Positions 46,298-59,280 of a stretch of DNA of 64,000 nt are shown piece by piece. The first letter of the stretch is position 1, and each line of letters begins with the position of its first letter. The notes under the pieces were generated by a model. It saw only the letters and a list, made by a program, of their open reading frames with translations. It was not told where the DNA came from and did not search any database. Origin of the DNA: Leucaena leucocephala (Eukaryota; Streptophyta; Magnoliopsida; Fabales; Fabaceae); assembly GCA_037074615.1 (NCBI GenBank), contig CM073552.1, forward strand, positions 22,792,019-22,856,018, written 5' to 3'. A program made the translations under genes and the position numbers.

Positions 46298-46487
46298 TTT
46301 TTTTTTGTTACATAAATTTTTAGAAAAGGAGAGCAGGGCGAAATGTCCTTTCCTCCTAAGCAATACTAATATCAGGCAGAGTGAGCCATCTATTACCTTC
46401 AGGCATAAATTTAGGCATCCAAGAATTAGGATGCTTTCTTAGGTACCGCTACTAGAACTATAATAAAATAATACTCCTTAAAAATCA
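46298..46487 (-). mobile_element. SINE (family 2), inverted, tail-to-tail with its neighbour
   Basis: Reverse-strand copy with the same core (CATCCTAATTCTTGGATGCC, GGTAATAGATGGCTC) and A-rich tail facing the copy at 46010-46289. It lacks the tRNA-like head. Together the two could form a long hairpin in a transcript. Confidence 0.8.
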
Positions 46488-49400
46488 AATCCGTTTCAAA
46501 TATTCGCGCTTTATTTTCAATGGGTTTTGTTCATCTTCTTTTGGATTCCATGGTTCTTCTTCCCGGGAAAGTAAAAGTTGTAACTTTTCTGTGGGACGCA
46601 ATCTTGGAAAATTCTCTCTCTCTCCCCCTCCCCCTTAAGCGTATAATAAAAAAATGAAAGAGAGGAATGGTTTTGAATGGGGAATAAAGTAATATAATAG
46701 CGTTGACCTTATGATCCATGGGAAAGAGTTATACGAAGTTCATTGCTGCTAAACTGGGGGAGTGCGTGTTGGTCTATGTCTGACACAAACAGTGCAGAAC
46801 CACTCGTGCATTCCAGAGAGAAGGAGGCAACTCATAGTGGCAACGTCACATTCATTTGAGTGAGAGCAAACTTTGATGGAAGCTCCCATTTTCTCACGCC
46901 TTCTTATCATATCCCTTCACTTTGTTTCTCTTTCCCTTGAGCTTTTTATCATTCTACTTTCACACCTAGCTACATACTTTACTTTTGAGGTCAAAACAAC
47001 TCATTGCTTTTCCTCTTTTCATCGATTCATGCTCTCTCTCCCTCTCGCCCTCTCACTCTCTATATAAAATAGGGTTAGAGCCTAGAGGGTAATTTTGCCC
47101 TCCCAAGAAGCACTGAGTATCCTAAATTATTTATGGGATAACATCATCTCTCAATTTAGAGTATCAATTGCTTCACATTATTAAATTTAAGGGTACTAAT
47201 TACTCTTTTATTAATACTTTATGATCAAAATTGTTATCTAAACAAAGTTAATTTAACAGTCAACATCAATATCTACTTGTCAAAGGGTCATATTGCAACA
47301 ATTTTGACACTTGAAGGATGACATTGATCTAGTAAATAGTTTAGGATAGCTAATGTCTCTGTTGAAATAGTTGAGGAGCAAAAATTAATGCTCTTTAACT
47401 TTTAACCTATATAATACTACGTGCGCATGTGTGTCTATGTATGTGTGTGTCTTCTTGTCTATTTGAGAGGCCATAACCTTTAAACATATACCCCTTTAAT
47501 CTTAATCAGGGGATCCAGCTTGGTTTCTCACAATAAAAAAGGGTATCCAGCTTTGTCGCCACCAACTTGATGTTTTTTTCCTCTGGGGTTATCTTTTCCT
47601 AAGTTAGTGGTTTTTTGGGATACAAGAAAGAAAAAAATGCTAATTTTTCTCATAATTATACGTGTTTTTCGGCTTATTTCACGAATTTTAAGGTGAATAT
47701 TTGTTAATTGTGGGGTTTGTTGTTAATTTTATAGTTTATATAATGATACTGTAAAGGGAAGGGGAAGGCACATAAGGGAGTATAGTATTTAATTTTTTTA
47801 AAGATAATATATGATTGGTTTAACGCATAAGATTAATTTTGATTAAGTTTTGCATATTTAAGTATGAGATAAACATGGGGAAATTGTAGACAGTGGTGAG
47901 TGCAATGGAATTGATAAGTATTGCTAGCGAGAAGGGTGGCGACCTTAGACAGCAAAATATATGAGAAGGGATCAACGTACAAAGAGTGAGCAAAAGTCAC
48001 ACACACACACACACAAAAAGCATAAAGCAACAAAAGAGGTTTTTGAAGAAACCAGACGAATAAAAAAGAGGTTTTTGAAGAAACCAGAAGAATAAGACTG
48101 TCATGAAAAACATCATCAAATTTTTTATACCCAAAATGAAACCTAAAAGACAAAGGTTTTCAGTTCAAACCAAATCATCCTTTCTTTCTTCCTTTTGTTC
48201 CTTGTTGGCCCCCTCTCTACATCACTAATAATCTCTCCTTTTTCTCTAAACTAACTCAAATAATATCCTTAATTACCCTATTAAATATCCTTAACAAAGA
48301 GGGTTAGCCTTTTTTTTATATATTTATTTCCTTTTTCCTACTTCTAAAAAGCCATAATCTAATCGTGTGTGTCTCTAACCACAGTCGAAACCTAACCCCC
48401 TCCCTCCTCTTGTCAGCTCATCATCTCCTTACAAAAATAGCAATTTTCTTTGTTAAAAGAAATGGCCCGCCTACCTGCTACGGCTGTCTCGGGGTTGGTT
48501 AAATACTAATCTACCTAGAGGTAAGCTTTTTCAAATCGGCCTCTTTCTAACCCAATCTGCCACGGGCCACATTGAGTTAGCCTGCATTAACACTCCTGCT
48601 TATTATGCGCAATGAATTTCATTAATTAGAGGATATTGTTTAATTAGTTAGAAAATATCAAAGTAAATTATTGATATTTTATAAAAATACTTTAAACAAA
48701 AGCTTTTATATTATGGAAAATTACTACACAATCCTATATTATCATTAAAAAAATTTATAACAAGTCAGTAACGTGTATAATATGTTATAATTTTTTATAT
48801 TGAATCATGTTATTACATGGTATTCACAAATTATAAAAAAATTTAACTATTAAATTATCTATGTGGGAATGCGAAATAATTCTCAACGATATTAGGGTTA
48901 TACATTTAACCTCAAAACTTTGGAGTTTTGAGCAATTTTGGACCCAGTTGTAACAGTGTAGCGGTCTATTTAATGTAGGAGACAATAGGGATAAATAGTT
49001 TCAATACATATGGAGATAATAATAATAAGTTTGAATTATTATTTGCTGAATTAACAACTGACATTTCTTCGAAGCAATCAATTATATATATGCAATGATC
49101 TTCTATTAATAAGTCAATCAAACTCTCCATTTTCAATTAACTTACTGTTCATGAGATTTCCTGGTTCAGATCCTCTGCCACTAAAACTGCAACATGTTCT
49201 ATTACAAAGGAAAACGAAACTGGAAGTGGTACACTTATATTAATTTAATAGGAAAAACACTTCCATCTAGCTTGCTAGGCTATTCTTATTTCTTTCCAAA
49301 CAAACGAGAATGTATTATGTATCATTTGATAAATGAATAAAAAAACCCAAAATGATAAGTTGGTATTTTTAAATTTTAGAAATTCCAAATTATATATAAT

Positions 49401-51182
49401 TTTATATCTTATTCCAAAAATACTATTATTGTTAATATTGATTAGGGAAAATCACAATTTAAACTCTAAAAAAATATTATTTTCATAAAAATCACAGGAA
49501 TAAGTTACTATTTCTACTTTGCAAGGTTACCTCTCATCATACTTATCAAGATTGCAACTTGATCTTGCAGGTGCTAATAAAATTTTGGTTTGTCAACTAA
49601 TTCAGATTTTAAAAGTCGTTAACTGTTATTTCTCCTTAATTAATAAAGTGATCTGATTGATTTAGAATACAGCAGCGTCAGCATTAGGTTATATTGGAAG
49701 AGAAAAGGGTCCCTACAAAAGATCCATTTCATTGAAATAACCTCACAAGGTGAGTACAACGTCACGTGACAAGTTTTCCAAAGAGAGTGATGAGATGGCC
49801 ATGATGCATGTACATGAGAGAAGAAATCTGAAGAAGAAGAGGAAATTAAGGGAGGGCTTTAGCCTTTAGCTGGGCCTTTGTGTCTTTTGTCTTAGGAATG
49901 GACGCACGTGATGCCCACGAGGGCCCCCCCCCCTCGAATGTCTGTCTTCGATCCCTCCAAATTATTACTTGAAATAAACCCTAACCTATTTCCTACCTAT
50001 TTAGGTTTTCAATATTAATTAATTCCATAGATAGTCTCAAAATGTTTTCCTTTTACATACCACAAATACCATAAGTCATCAGTCATTTGAAGTTCCATTA
50101 ATGCTTTGACAAAAGCTTCTGAAATTACACTCCACAGAATTGCCCTTCTGCACATAACACAAAACTATATATCAGAAGGTTGTTTTGGTAAATTTAGATG
50201 AGTCACTAATTGGGAATGGGACCCCCTATATGAGCGGGTGGGGAAGAGGATTATCCATTCACAGCTAAGATGATAGATCAAAACAGGCTGGGACTGTTGA
50301 GAGGTCATTAACTCCAAAATTGCCCTTATCTTTCAAATCTTTTGTGGCACCCCACCTTCATATTATGCTTCCTCTAGGACATGGGTCCCACCTTCCATAT
50401 CAATAGCCATACTTTGACAAAGGCATCTATCTCCTTTGAGCACTAAACTATTGTTTGATATATATCAGCTTTCAAATAATTACACCCCTTAAGGTAATGG
50501 ACCTTTAACAACCTAATATATATATAGCTAACCCAATAGTTTATGGCCACATGAATCCAAAATGTTCTGAGGTTCTCATTCTTCATCGCCATGACTAATC
50601 ATAATCAAGCTGATTGTTATGGAAGGTCTGAAGCATTGATTTGAAACTATTGATGGGAAGTAATTGAAATCTGGGTATTATCCCATTAAGCCTTCAGCAG
50701 AATCCTTATCATCCGTTTCTGATCACTAACTCCAGGAATTTGTTTCATTAATGTAATAACAACTATATATATATATATAGGCGCAATAAATTCCAACTTT
50801 AATTTCTTAGCAAACAGATAAGGCCAGAACAATTTGTAGGAATAAATATTTGCTACAGGAAAATTATGAGAAATACCTGAAAGGGGCTGGAATTAAGTTC
50901 ACACTTTTGTTTGTTCAAGGACCATCTGATTCACTATCACGCAGTGTTGATTTATTCCTCTATATCTATATGAAAATTCATAGGAAATTAATTAATATTC
51001 ACAAATTAATGAACAATGCAACTTGTTATATAGGGCTTTGGTGCAATGTGCAGACCCACAATTAACATTATTCATGTATAATTTTTCATTAATTCCAAGC
51101 CAGCAAGGCTAAGTTGATCATTGAACCAATGTTATGACTTGATCACACGGAAAGTTTCTAACTTAATTAGTATTATCTAATA

Positions 51183-51439
51183 CTCCTCTGGTCCTTAATA
51201 TATGATATTTTAACTAATTTAATTAGATTAAATAAGTTAGTTAAATTAGTTAATATGACATTTTTTTTAAAATATCCTAATCATCTTTCTTAACTCTCCC
51301 TCCCTCTCTAATTTGATTATTGTTGAGAGAGTGTCAATAAGAATAATTTGAAACAAAATTGATAAATATAAAAAATATATCTTATATTTATGACTAAAAT
51401 TAACTCTATAATTAGGTCCTATATTAAGGACCACAGAAG
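51183..51439. mobile_element. Stowaway MITE
   Basis: A 257-bp element between TA dinucleotides. The ends are CTCCTCTGGTCCTTAATATA and, on the other strand, CTTCTGTGGTCCTTAATATA (18 of 20 identical), close to the Stowaway consensus. No coding capacity. Confidence 0.9.
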
Positions 51440-52562
51440 TATTTAGCTTCAATCAGAGTGGATATTTTTTAGTCCTTATGATTGGAGCTTGTACTCTTGA
51501 TTTGGCACTCAATCCAAAAATAAAGCTGCTAGAAGTGATAAATTATGCCATAACAGACTGGCAAATTAGCATCAAGTATAATACCTCTACATTTGTATAT
51601 CAAACTAATTGTAATTTTCTGGCATCATATTTTTCTAGCACTTACTTACACACACGGTACCTACGGTTGGGCGTCCAAAGGCTTACGAAGAATGTCTTAG
51701 AATTACAGAGACATGTATGCTCACATGGCTAGAAAGCTGGCCTGTATGACCGTAAGTCATAAATATAAGAATATAGAAATCAAAAGTACAATTATAACAA
51801 GATATGTATGTGTATACACACACACACACACACACATTCATAGACTAAAAGTGATCTGGCTGCATGTAGCTTCATTTACAGGTATAGCAATTACCGTTAT
51901 CTTAGTCAATATCAATGAATATCTTACTCCACCAATTATTGTCCATGATTGTTCAACTCGTGAACTATTCAAGAACTCATTTGTTTCTTCTTAATCTGAA
52001 TCACAAGCTTATATATAATTGGACGAACTAGCCTGCAGCCACTTGCTGGGATTCATGCCAACTCAAGAAATGCAAATTAAAACTAGCTAGAATACAAATT
52101 TGGTCGTAAAGTAGATCAAAGATTTTAAGTCTCTAATTAATTATGAGCATTTTAATATTACCTAGTAATGATTACAGAGCCTGGACAACATCTTTAGCCA
52201 GAAATGTTCAACCACCTCTCACTATCCAACTATATATCCTGCACATTGTGACAGTTTTCTGTTAACGTTCTAGGTTGTAGTAAATAACGTTATTTTTATG
52301 TCAGATCAGTTAGCATGGGGAGCAGGATCCCTCTTCCCTAGGGAGAAAAAAAATTTGTAGAGAGAGAGAGAGTAGGATGTGGGTCAGTAGATGAATTTAC
52401 TGTAATTTCCATGTCTTTCTTTTCACTATAAATTTAGATCCCTTGATTGAAGAAATCTTAATTAACGAAATGAAATCTGAACAGTCTTAACTTTCTCACT
52501 TCACTCAAGATTTTTTCCCAATTCAGGGAGTTCAAATCAGTTCATTAGCATGTGCTCGGTGG

Positions 52563-52563
<1 letters not shown>

Positions 52564-52592
<29 letters not shown>
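52564..52592. repeat. (AT)n microsatellite
   Basis: About 29 bp of uninterrupted AT following GGCT. Confidence 0.95.
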
Positions 52593-52594
<2 letters not shown>

Positions 52595-54989
52595 AGAGAG
52601 CAAACACCGTTACTTTATAATTTATATAAAACTAATATTAAAAAGTAGTTATTCAGTCTCTGATAGATGGAACAGTTTGTTGAGAGGAGACGCAAGGTAT
52701 AATATTCTGAAGGGAGAAAATGGTGGACCCATTAAACATGGTCAAAACTCAAATGAGAACATGGAGAGACTTGAACTGATCGATATAACATGGAAGAAAG
52801 AGGACAAATAATCTTTTTTTTTCTAGTTGCGTCTGCTGTATTCTCAGGATGTGTTCATGATATATAATAATATTAAATTCTTCATCTCAGATCCGTCTTG
52901 ATACGTTTAAAGTTTTAGTCTCAAATTTGAGTGCCACTAAATTAATCTGATGAGAGGACAATGTGATGAAGGGAGGAGCACGCATTAATTATGGTGCATG
53001 TTGTGAGTCATAAAGGCAAGTGGGGTTGGATTGAAAGACCCACAAGGCCACGTAGCAACCCTGAAGATGATGGGATTAAGAAATCTTTGACAATTATTTC
53101 TGTGCATTTTCCGTCTGGCAAATCATCAAACAGTTTGTGGACGGCAACAAATTTGAACAAGCTTTGCTTATTGCCTCTGATATATGGCAGCTTCTTTTTC
53201 GGCGTGCATGCAGGAACCACCCTTTACTTCCACCGCTCCACACACACACACACACACACCATATATATGTGTGTGTGTAATTACAAATTGAAAATATTAA
53301 CAAAATTCTTTCACATCAAAACATAGTAGGGATTATTTTGTTTTAAAGTCACTGCTATATATATAACCCTTAATGTTTTCAAAACCTCCATCCATAAAAT
53401 TTGAAGGGGAAATTAATCATTTAATCCTTATAATTTTGACTAAACTATAACTGATCTCAATCATTAAAATTTAATGTAACTCAATTCCTTAAATTTCAAC
53501 CACTTAACTTAGTGGAGAAACCAACCAATATTAAATGATTGAAACTTGAGAGATTAAGTTCAACAAGTTAAACTTGAAATATCAAGTTGTAACTGAGTTA
53601 AAAGTATGATTTTTTTTTTTTCAAAATTTAACCTTAGTTGTTATATTAGCCATAAATATATTTTACCCCATGAAAAGGTTGTTGTCATCTCTATTTGTAT
53701 TTAGCTGTCAAGACAACTTTTTAGCGCAGTCATGGTATTTATCATAAAGAACTGCAAAATAAATTACCAATCTTTTATTGAAAAAATGGATAATATTTAA
53801 TTAAATGCTGTATATAAGCATTTATGACAAAGATGAACAAGGGAAACGATTATTAAGTTATACTATCAGATGGAGCACCCTCTCATATGCTAGTGTATGC
53901 ATAAAGTAAGGCAACTGACATTGCTCCTCAATCCAACGTCTTTGTTTGTTAGTTTCTTTCAAAGCGATTATCATCATCTTTAATATTTTATTCATACTTT
54001 GGATCTATTTGTACTCAAATAGCTCGAAGACTAAACCAACCAAACAGACAAATTCCTGTTCGTACCTCTCCCACTTGCTCAATGTCTCTAAGATCAAATA
54101 TCGATTCGATAATGAGAGAATGATGTGAAGTCAACCCCTTGTTTCTTAAGCTTTATAGGTTGCTTGCAAATCTTGAAACCTCTTTGTGGGATTGCCAAAT
54201 TATTTACCAATAATCGATTAACTAGTAGTTGGTGGATTCTCTTAACTTTCTTTTAAAGATTAGACTCCATGAGACCCATTATTTGAAGAAATTTATAATG
54301 TTTGTATTTCAATGGAACATGACCAAAGATATGAATGAAAAATAACTTAAATCCTCAATAATGCTATTATGAATCCCATATCAAGGAGCCTAATATGTTA
54401 GTTTTTTGAGATTGAACTATTCCTTTAAACTTATGGTTGTATAACAGATAATTCAGCTTAAGATTTGATGTTATAAAGAAAATATTTCTATTTATGAATA
54501 ATTTTATTAATATGTAATATATTCATTCAAAAATTGTGTTGCTTAAAGTATAGACAAAGCATAAATACATGATAATAATTTCGTGATCAAACTCTAGAGT
54601 CATTAAACTCTAAACATGAAAGCATACTCTCAAACAAGGACCATCTTAGCAAGCTATACCTGCCACGAACCCATTATTTCCTATCAATGACCATAAATTA
54701 TTGTCGAAACTTTAATTAGATATTGTGTGTTGGAATATCTTTTCTGCTCAAGCATTAAGATATCTCTTGAAAGACACTGCTAAGTCACTCTGGGACACAC
54801 ACACACATATATATATAGTGTTTAGTGAGCGTGTACACTTAAGTTATGACATATTGTTTGCCTTTTCCTTTTCACAAAGATGGTGGTGTCTACAGGTTAT
54901 TTCAATATCACTGATCACAGTAATGAGAGATGCGACTTATTTTTTCACTTTAACATTTTGTCCATCTTATGACACTTTTTTTTTTTCAG

Positions 54990-55165
54990 AATTGGAGAAA
55001 AGTTTCTGATTAAAAATTTTATTGACCAGAATGACCTAATATGTTTTATATATAGAAAGTATCAATATTTTGAAAAAATTATACCCAAAGAGTACCGTCT
55101 TGAACTCATATTATTTTTACCAATAAAATTTTTAAACAATGACATGTGATCGATTTTTTCCATTT
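54990..55165. mobile_element. MITE of local family, copy 1
   Basis: Left arm GGAGAAAAGTTTCTGATTAA followed by AAATTTTATTGACC; right arm ACCAATAAAATTTTTAAAC. It shares the interior TGACCTAATATGTTTTATA and TTGAACTCATATT with copies 2-4. Confidence 0.65.
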
Positions 55166-56090
55166 TTCTAACTTTGATGTACATCATGTGAGTTTCATGA
55201 CACTTAAGTCTCTGACGTTTAAACGAGGGGATGATGAAGAAAGACTCACTTAGAGAGAGAGTCCCTGTGAAAAGATTGAAGAAATTAAATAAAAAAAATT
55301 ATATTTAAGTCCTATTTAAAGAATATAATTACAAATAAGTCTTGAAAAATTATTAAATGACTCTTAGAAAAAATACCTCAGTTATTTTTTTTTGTTCCTA
55401 ATTATTATTCTTTCCTCTGAGAGTTGTTATTCCTATTGCTTGAGTTGTTATTTTTTTTTATATAGTTGTCATTCATATTGCTTGAATTATTTTTTCCTAG
55501 GGGCTTGAATTACCATTTCATAATTCAAAAAGATTAATCTCAGATCCTGTAGGAATTTACAGTCAATTTATGATTTCTCGGGACTTCTCTATAATTAGAT
55601 TCATTACATGGGACTTAAATATAATTTTTCCATTAAATAACCACCAGCACAGACCCTAAAATTAAGCTATAGAATAAGGAACCGGAAACATGAGTGATTG
55701 CTCCGGTTCCTCGTTTGTTTAACCATCTTATGTTAGCGTATGAAACACTAATATATAAACATATGTATGATGTGTAGGTTGATTAATGTTGTTGGTTGTT
55801 GAAGAGATTTTTGGGTGTGATATATAAGCAGATCAGAGAGTGGAGGAGAAGACCCACTTAAGGTTCAAGTTGCATGGTTGAATATATAGAGAATAATAAA
55901 GAAGGGTTTGAATAAAAGCACCATTTTACATCAGCCTTACCCCAGCTTTGGCCGACCATAACAACATCATTTCCACTCTAGCATTTCACCATATGGACCC
56001 CTCTTTGTGATTTCCAATTCTATACCACTAAAAAGTTCAAGTCTTGTCCCATATGCACGTCTATAAAATCTCATTTGTTTAATTTATTAT

Positions 56091-56270
56091 AGAAAAATTG
56101 GTAAAAAGTACTTATTTAAATTTTTTTTAATCAAAATGACATGATATTTTTTTATACACAAGAAAATATATTTATTTTGAAGAATTTATAAATTAAGAGT
56201 ATCAATACTTAAACTTATATCTTTATAACTGATAAAATTTTTAAATAGAAATTTTTTATCGAGTTTCCTA
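56091..56270. mobile_element. MITE of local family, copy 2
   Basis: Left arm GAAAAATTGGTAAAAAGTAC, interior TATTTTGAAGAATTTATAAA, right arm GATAAAATTTTTAAATAGAA, ending near GAGTTTCC. Confidence 0.65.
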
Positions 56271-57155
56271 TATTCTATACCACTAAAGTGAAGCCACCTT
56301 TACATGATCGATGAAATAGAGATGACTAAAACCTTAAGCAAAGTAAGATTTAAACCCTATAAATTGTATAAGAGTTAGAGACTATATATGAATATATTAT
56401 TTTGAGGATAATCCATCACTTAGTAGTTATATTCACCCAGCCATGTGCATTGTTGGAGGGGCAAACTCACAAAACACACATAATTCAGGAAAAGACTATG
56501 CTAGCTAGCCCACTCACATATAGTTCAAAATCAGACTATTTTAGTTTTTATACATACATATATATAACATTAATATGTATATTTTATACCTTATAAATTA
56601 TAGCAAAATCTGATAGTATTTGATTAAAATATTCTCATATTATAAAACAGTATACTAGTGGAACGGTTGAGTTCTACCTAGCTTTCATTAATGAACGGTA
56701 CAAAAATATAGTCACTGCTTTACTAAGATTTAAAAGCTGTCAATTGTATATTAATAATTTTTTTATTAAAAAAATGTCTACTTGTAACTATAATATAAAA
56801 CTTTGATTTTGCATGGATACTTTTCACATCTAAGCTAGTAGGATCACGTCTTTCAAAGAAAGTAAATCAAGTATATCTGAACGTTATCATTTAAAGATCA
56901 GAAGACACATGTTGTTGTCATATTTTATATAGTTTTTTCTTGTCCAAAGATCAGAAAATAATGTTCTAAAATCTTGACAAGTGAAACAGGCGAGAACCTC
57001 AAGGAAGGTAACACAAAATTCAGGACCTTGAACTGAGCTATCGTTGGGTTCGGCACACCGACTTACAATTACTGATGCAACGTACTTGCTCCAAAAACCA
57101 AAATTTGAAACCTCAAGAATGATACGGATAAAATTCTGATTCAAAATAAAGTTTA

Positions 57156-57335
57156 AGGAAAATAATCAAAAAGTTCATATTTAAAATTTTTATTGGTCTT
57201 AACCACCTGATACGTTTTTATTTATAGAAAATACTAGTGCTTTGAAGAATTTATACATAAAGAGTATATGATACTTGAACTCAGGTTCTTCTTACCAACA
57301 AAACTCTCAAAACGAAAGCTTTCACCGTTTTTTCT
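57156..57335. mobile_element. MITE of local family, copy 3
   Basis: Left arm GGAAAATAATCAAAAAGTTC, interior GCTTTGAAGAATTTATACAT and TACTTGAACTCAGGTTCTT, right arm with CCAACAAAACTCTCAAAACG. More diverged at the right. Confidence 0.6.
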
Positions 57336-57893
57336 TGAAATTAATTCTCTCTATATTAGTAGTAAATTGGTTGTGAAAATAAAAAAGAAGATAAGAGATT
57401 CTAAATAATAAAGTGAATCCTGTAGCTATATTGGTAGCTAGAATGGTTAACAACATGAAATCAGGCACAGTACGTATAGTACTGTTATCGATAACATAAT
57501 GCATGAATGAATGATGGGAGAAAATAGAAAAGTGGGAGTGACTTGGGATGCAATTAAGAAAGAAAGAGGATGTGAGGAGTGTATCATTTTCGAAGGTTAG
57601 GTGATATCCAATCGTGAAATTGGCACCTGTCCATATAAACAATACAAGTTTTGATGTAATCTTTGACTAACACTAACCACATGATCCCTTTTTCCAAATA
57701 TTGGCATGCATGCATGCCATCACAACATGAAGCAACACTTCGAAACAAAACCACTACATAAAGCAAAGCTAAGAGAGATTGACAATCTAACTCTTCCACA
57801 TTCTTGTATGATAGTAGAATCATATTCATTTCAATCTAAATATTCAAAGATTGATTGTTATATAGAAAAGTAATACTTACTGATTTTTTTTTT

Positions 57894-58070
57894 GAAAAAT
57901 TAGTAAAAACTCCCTGTTTAAAAATTTTATTAATCAAAAGACTTAATATATTTTTATACAAAGAAATTACCTGTACTTTAAAGAAGTTATATACAAAAAA
58001 TATTGATACTCGAACTCAGGTCTTTTTAGTCAATAAAATTTTTAAATAAGGATTCTTCATCAATTTTCTC
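57894..58070. mobile_element. MITE of local family, copy 4
   Basis: Left arm GAAAAATTAGTAAAAACTCC and TTTAAAAATTTTATTAATC; right arm GTCAATAAAATTTTTAAATA to CAATTTTCTC. The two ends form an inverted repeat of about 40 bp. Clearest copy of the family. Confidence 0.7.
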
Positions 58071-58107
58071 TATTTGTTTTTAACGTTCTATTGTTTTAGT
58101 TAAAAAA

Positions 58108-59280
58108 TGTAACATTCCAATTTTTATCCTTATATTTAAATAAAATTAAAAATATTATTTAAAAATATTATCTAATTAAATTATTATAGTTTAATATTTT
58201 TAATAAAATATGATATAATATATAGATTATCCTATTTTTATCTTATTTAGAATATTATGATTTGATTGTTACTATTAATTAGAAATTTATTAGGATTTGG
58301 ATTCAGATTTAGATATATATTTTTATTTTAAAAAATATGGTTTAAATTTTAAAATACCTGATAGAATTATGATAAATATAAATAATAATATACATATATC
58401 TTTGATTAAATATACATATAATAATATATGTATTTATACTACAATGATAATATAGTTTAAATTTTAAATTACTATATCTGATAAGATTTTAATAAAGATA
58501 AGATATGAATTTAAATTTTGAATTATTATTATAGATCTATAAATAGAGTTAAGACCCTGAGTTATTTCTCAAACTTGATTATTGAGTCGGCTCTTCTCTT
58601 CTTAGTCCTCTCTCTCAGTCCTTTCCCTATCCTCAGAGAAAGTAATCACTTTCTACTCGTTGTGTGTGCTAATATGATACTTGTGAGTATTTTGATATAT
58701 ATAAATCTATTAGTATTGAGATAATTATATTGGAAAAACTTATTTGATTATTTTTATTGAAAATAGTCTTGTGGGACTTAAAGTTTAATTTAGAAAGTTT
58801 GAGTTGAAATTATAAACTTGTTATACCTTGATATTAAAATTGGAAGAAAGTTATTATCTTGAGAAAAACTCTTTTGTGATATTTAACAAACTATTGAGAT
58901 TTTGATTAATATGATTATTTTGAGAATTATGCATTGGGGATGGGTGATGATGGAGTTGTGTTTTTACCACGTGGTATAGCCATCATCGTAACTCAATTGT
59001 TGGCTTTTGTCCCACCTGTTTACTGAGGGGCTGCGACACCCTCACATGTTTACCGAGGGAGAATGGACCCATGGTCTGGTCAGATGCTCTGTGGATTTTG
59101 GCATATTTATATCACTTGATCGGTTAGCTGTTCAAGGGGTAGTTACCACTAGCCCATAGGTTCAGTCGGCGGGAATAAGGCTGTTCGGTTGGTTTGAGGG
59201 GAAAAACTTGGGTGGGTTATTCATTTGATTTTATTATGATAATATGTTATTTTATATATATATATATTGTATTGGGTGGG
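58108..59280 (+). mobile_element. probable LTR-retrotransposon terminal-repeat fragment
   Basis: Starts TGTAACATTCC. It contains a TCTCTCTCAGTC-type leader region (58585-58640) and a GC-richer block from about 58970 to 59200 with GTGGTATAGCCATCATCGTA, GTCCCACCTGTTTACTGAGG and GGCTGCGACACCC. I associate this pattern with plant retrotransposon LTRs. No right end, target duplication or coding domain was found, so this is tentative. Confidence 0.4.

Larger units (their letters stand above)
46488..54980. other. large interval with no gene recognised
   Basis: Examined in six frames without finding a conserved protein. It contains segments duplicated from the D/E spacers (46517-46612 matches 42128-42230), a 32-bp tandem duplication (48032-48095, unit AAAAGAGGTTTTTGAAGAAA...), a Stowaway MITE (51183-51439), and CA, TG and AT microsatellites (48000, 51818, 52564-52592, 53240). 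A distant gene's regulatory DNA or an unannotated non-coding RNA cannot be excluded. Confidence 0.5.

Noticed and set aside
47833..48153. 106-codon minus-strand frame near 48 kb
   Set aside because: Hydrophobic low-complexity peptide across a CA repeat and a 32-bp tandem duplication, with no recognised domain.
52991..53326. 111-codon plus-strand frame and overlapping minus-strand frames
   Set aside because: No family recognised, no splice or conservation support, and it ends in a CA/TG microsatellite.
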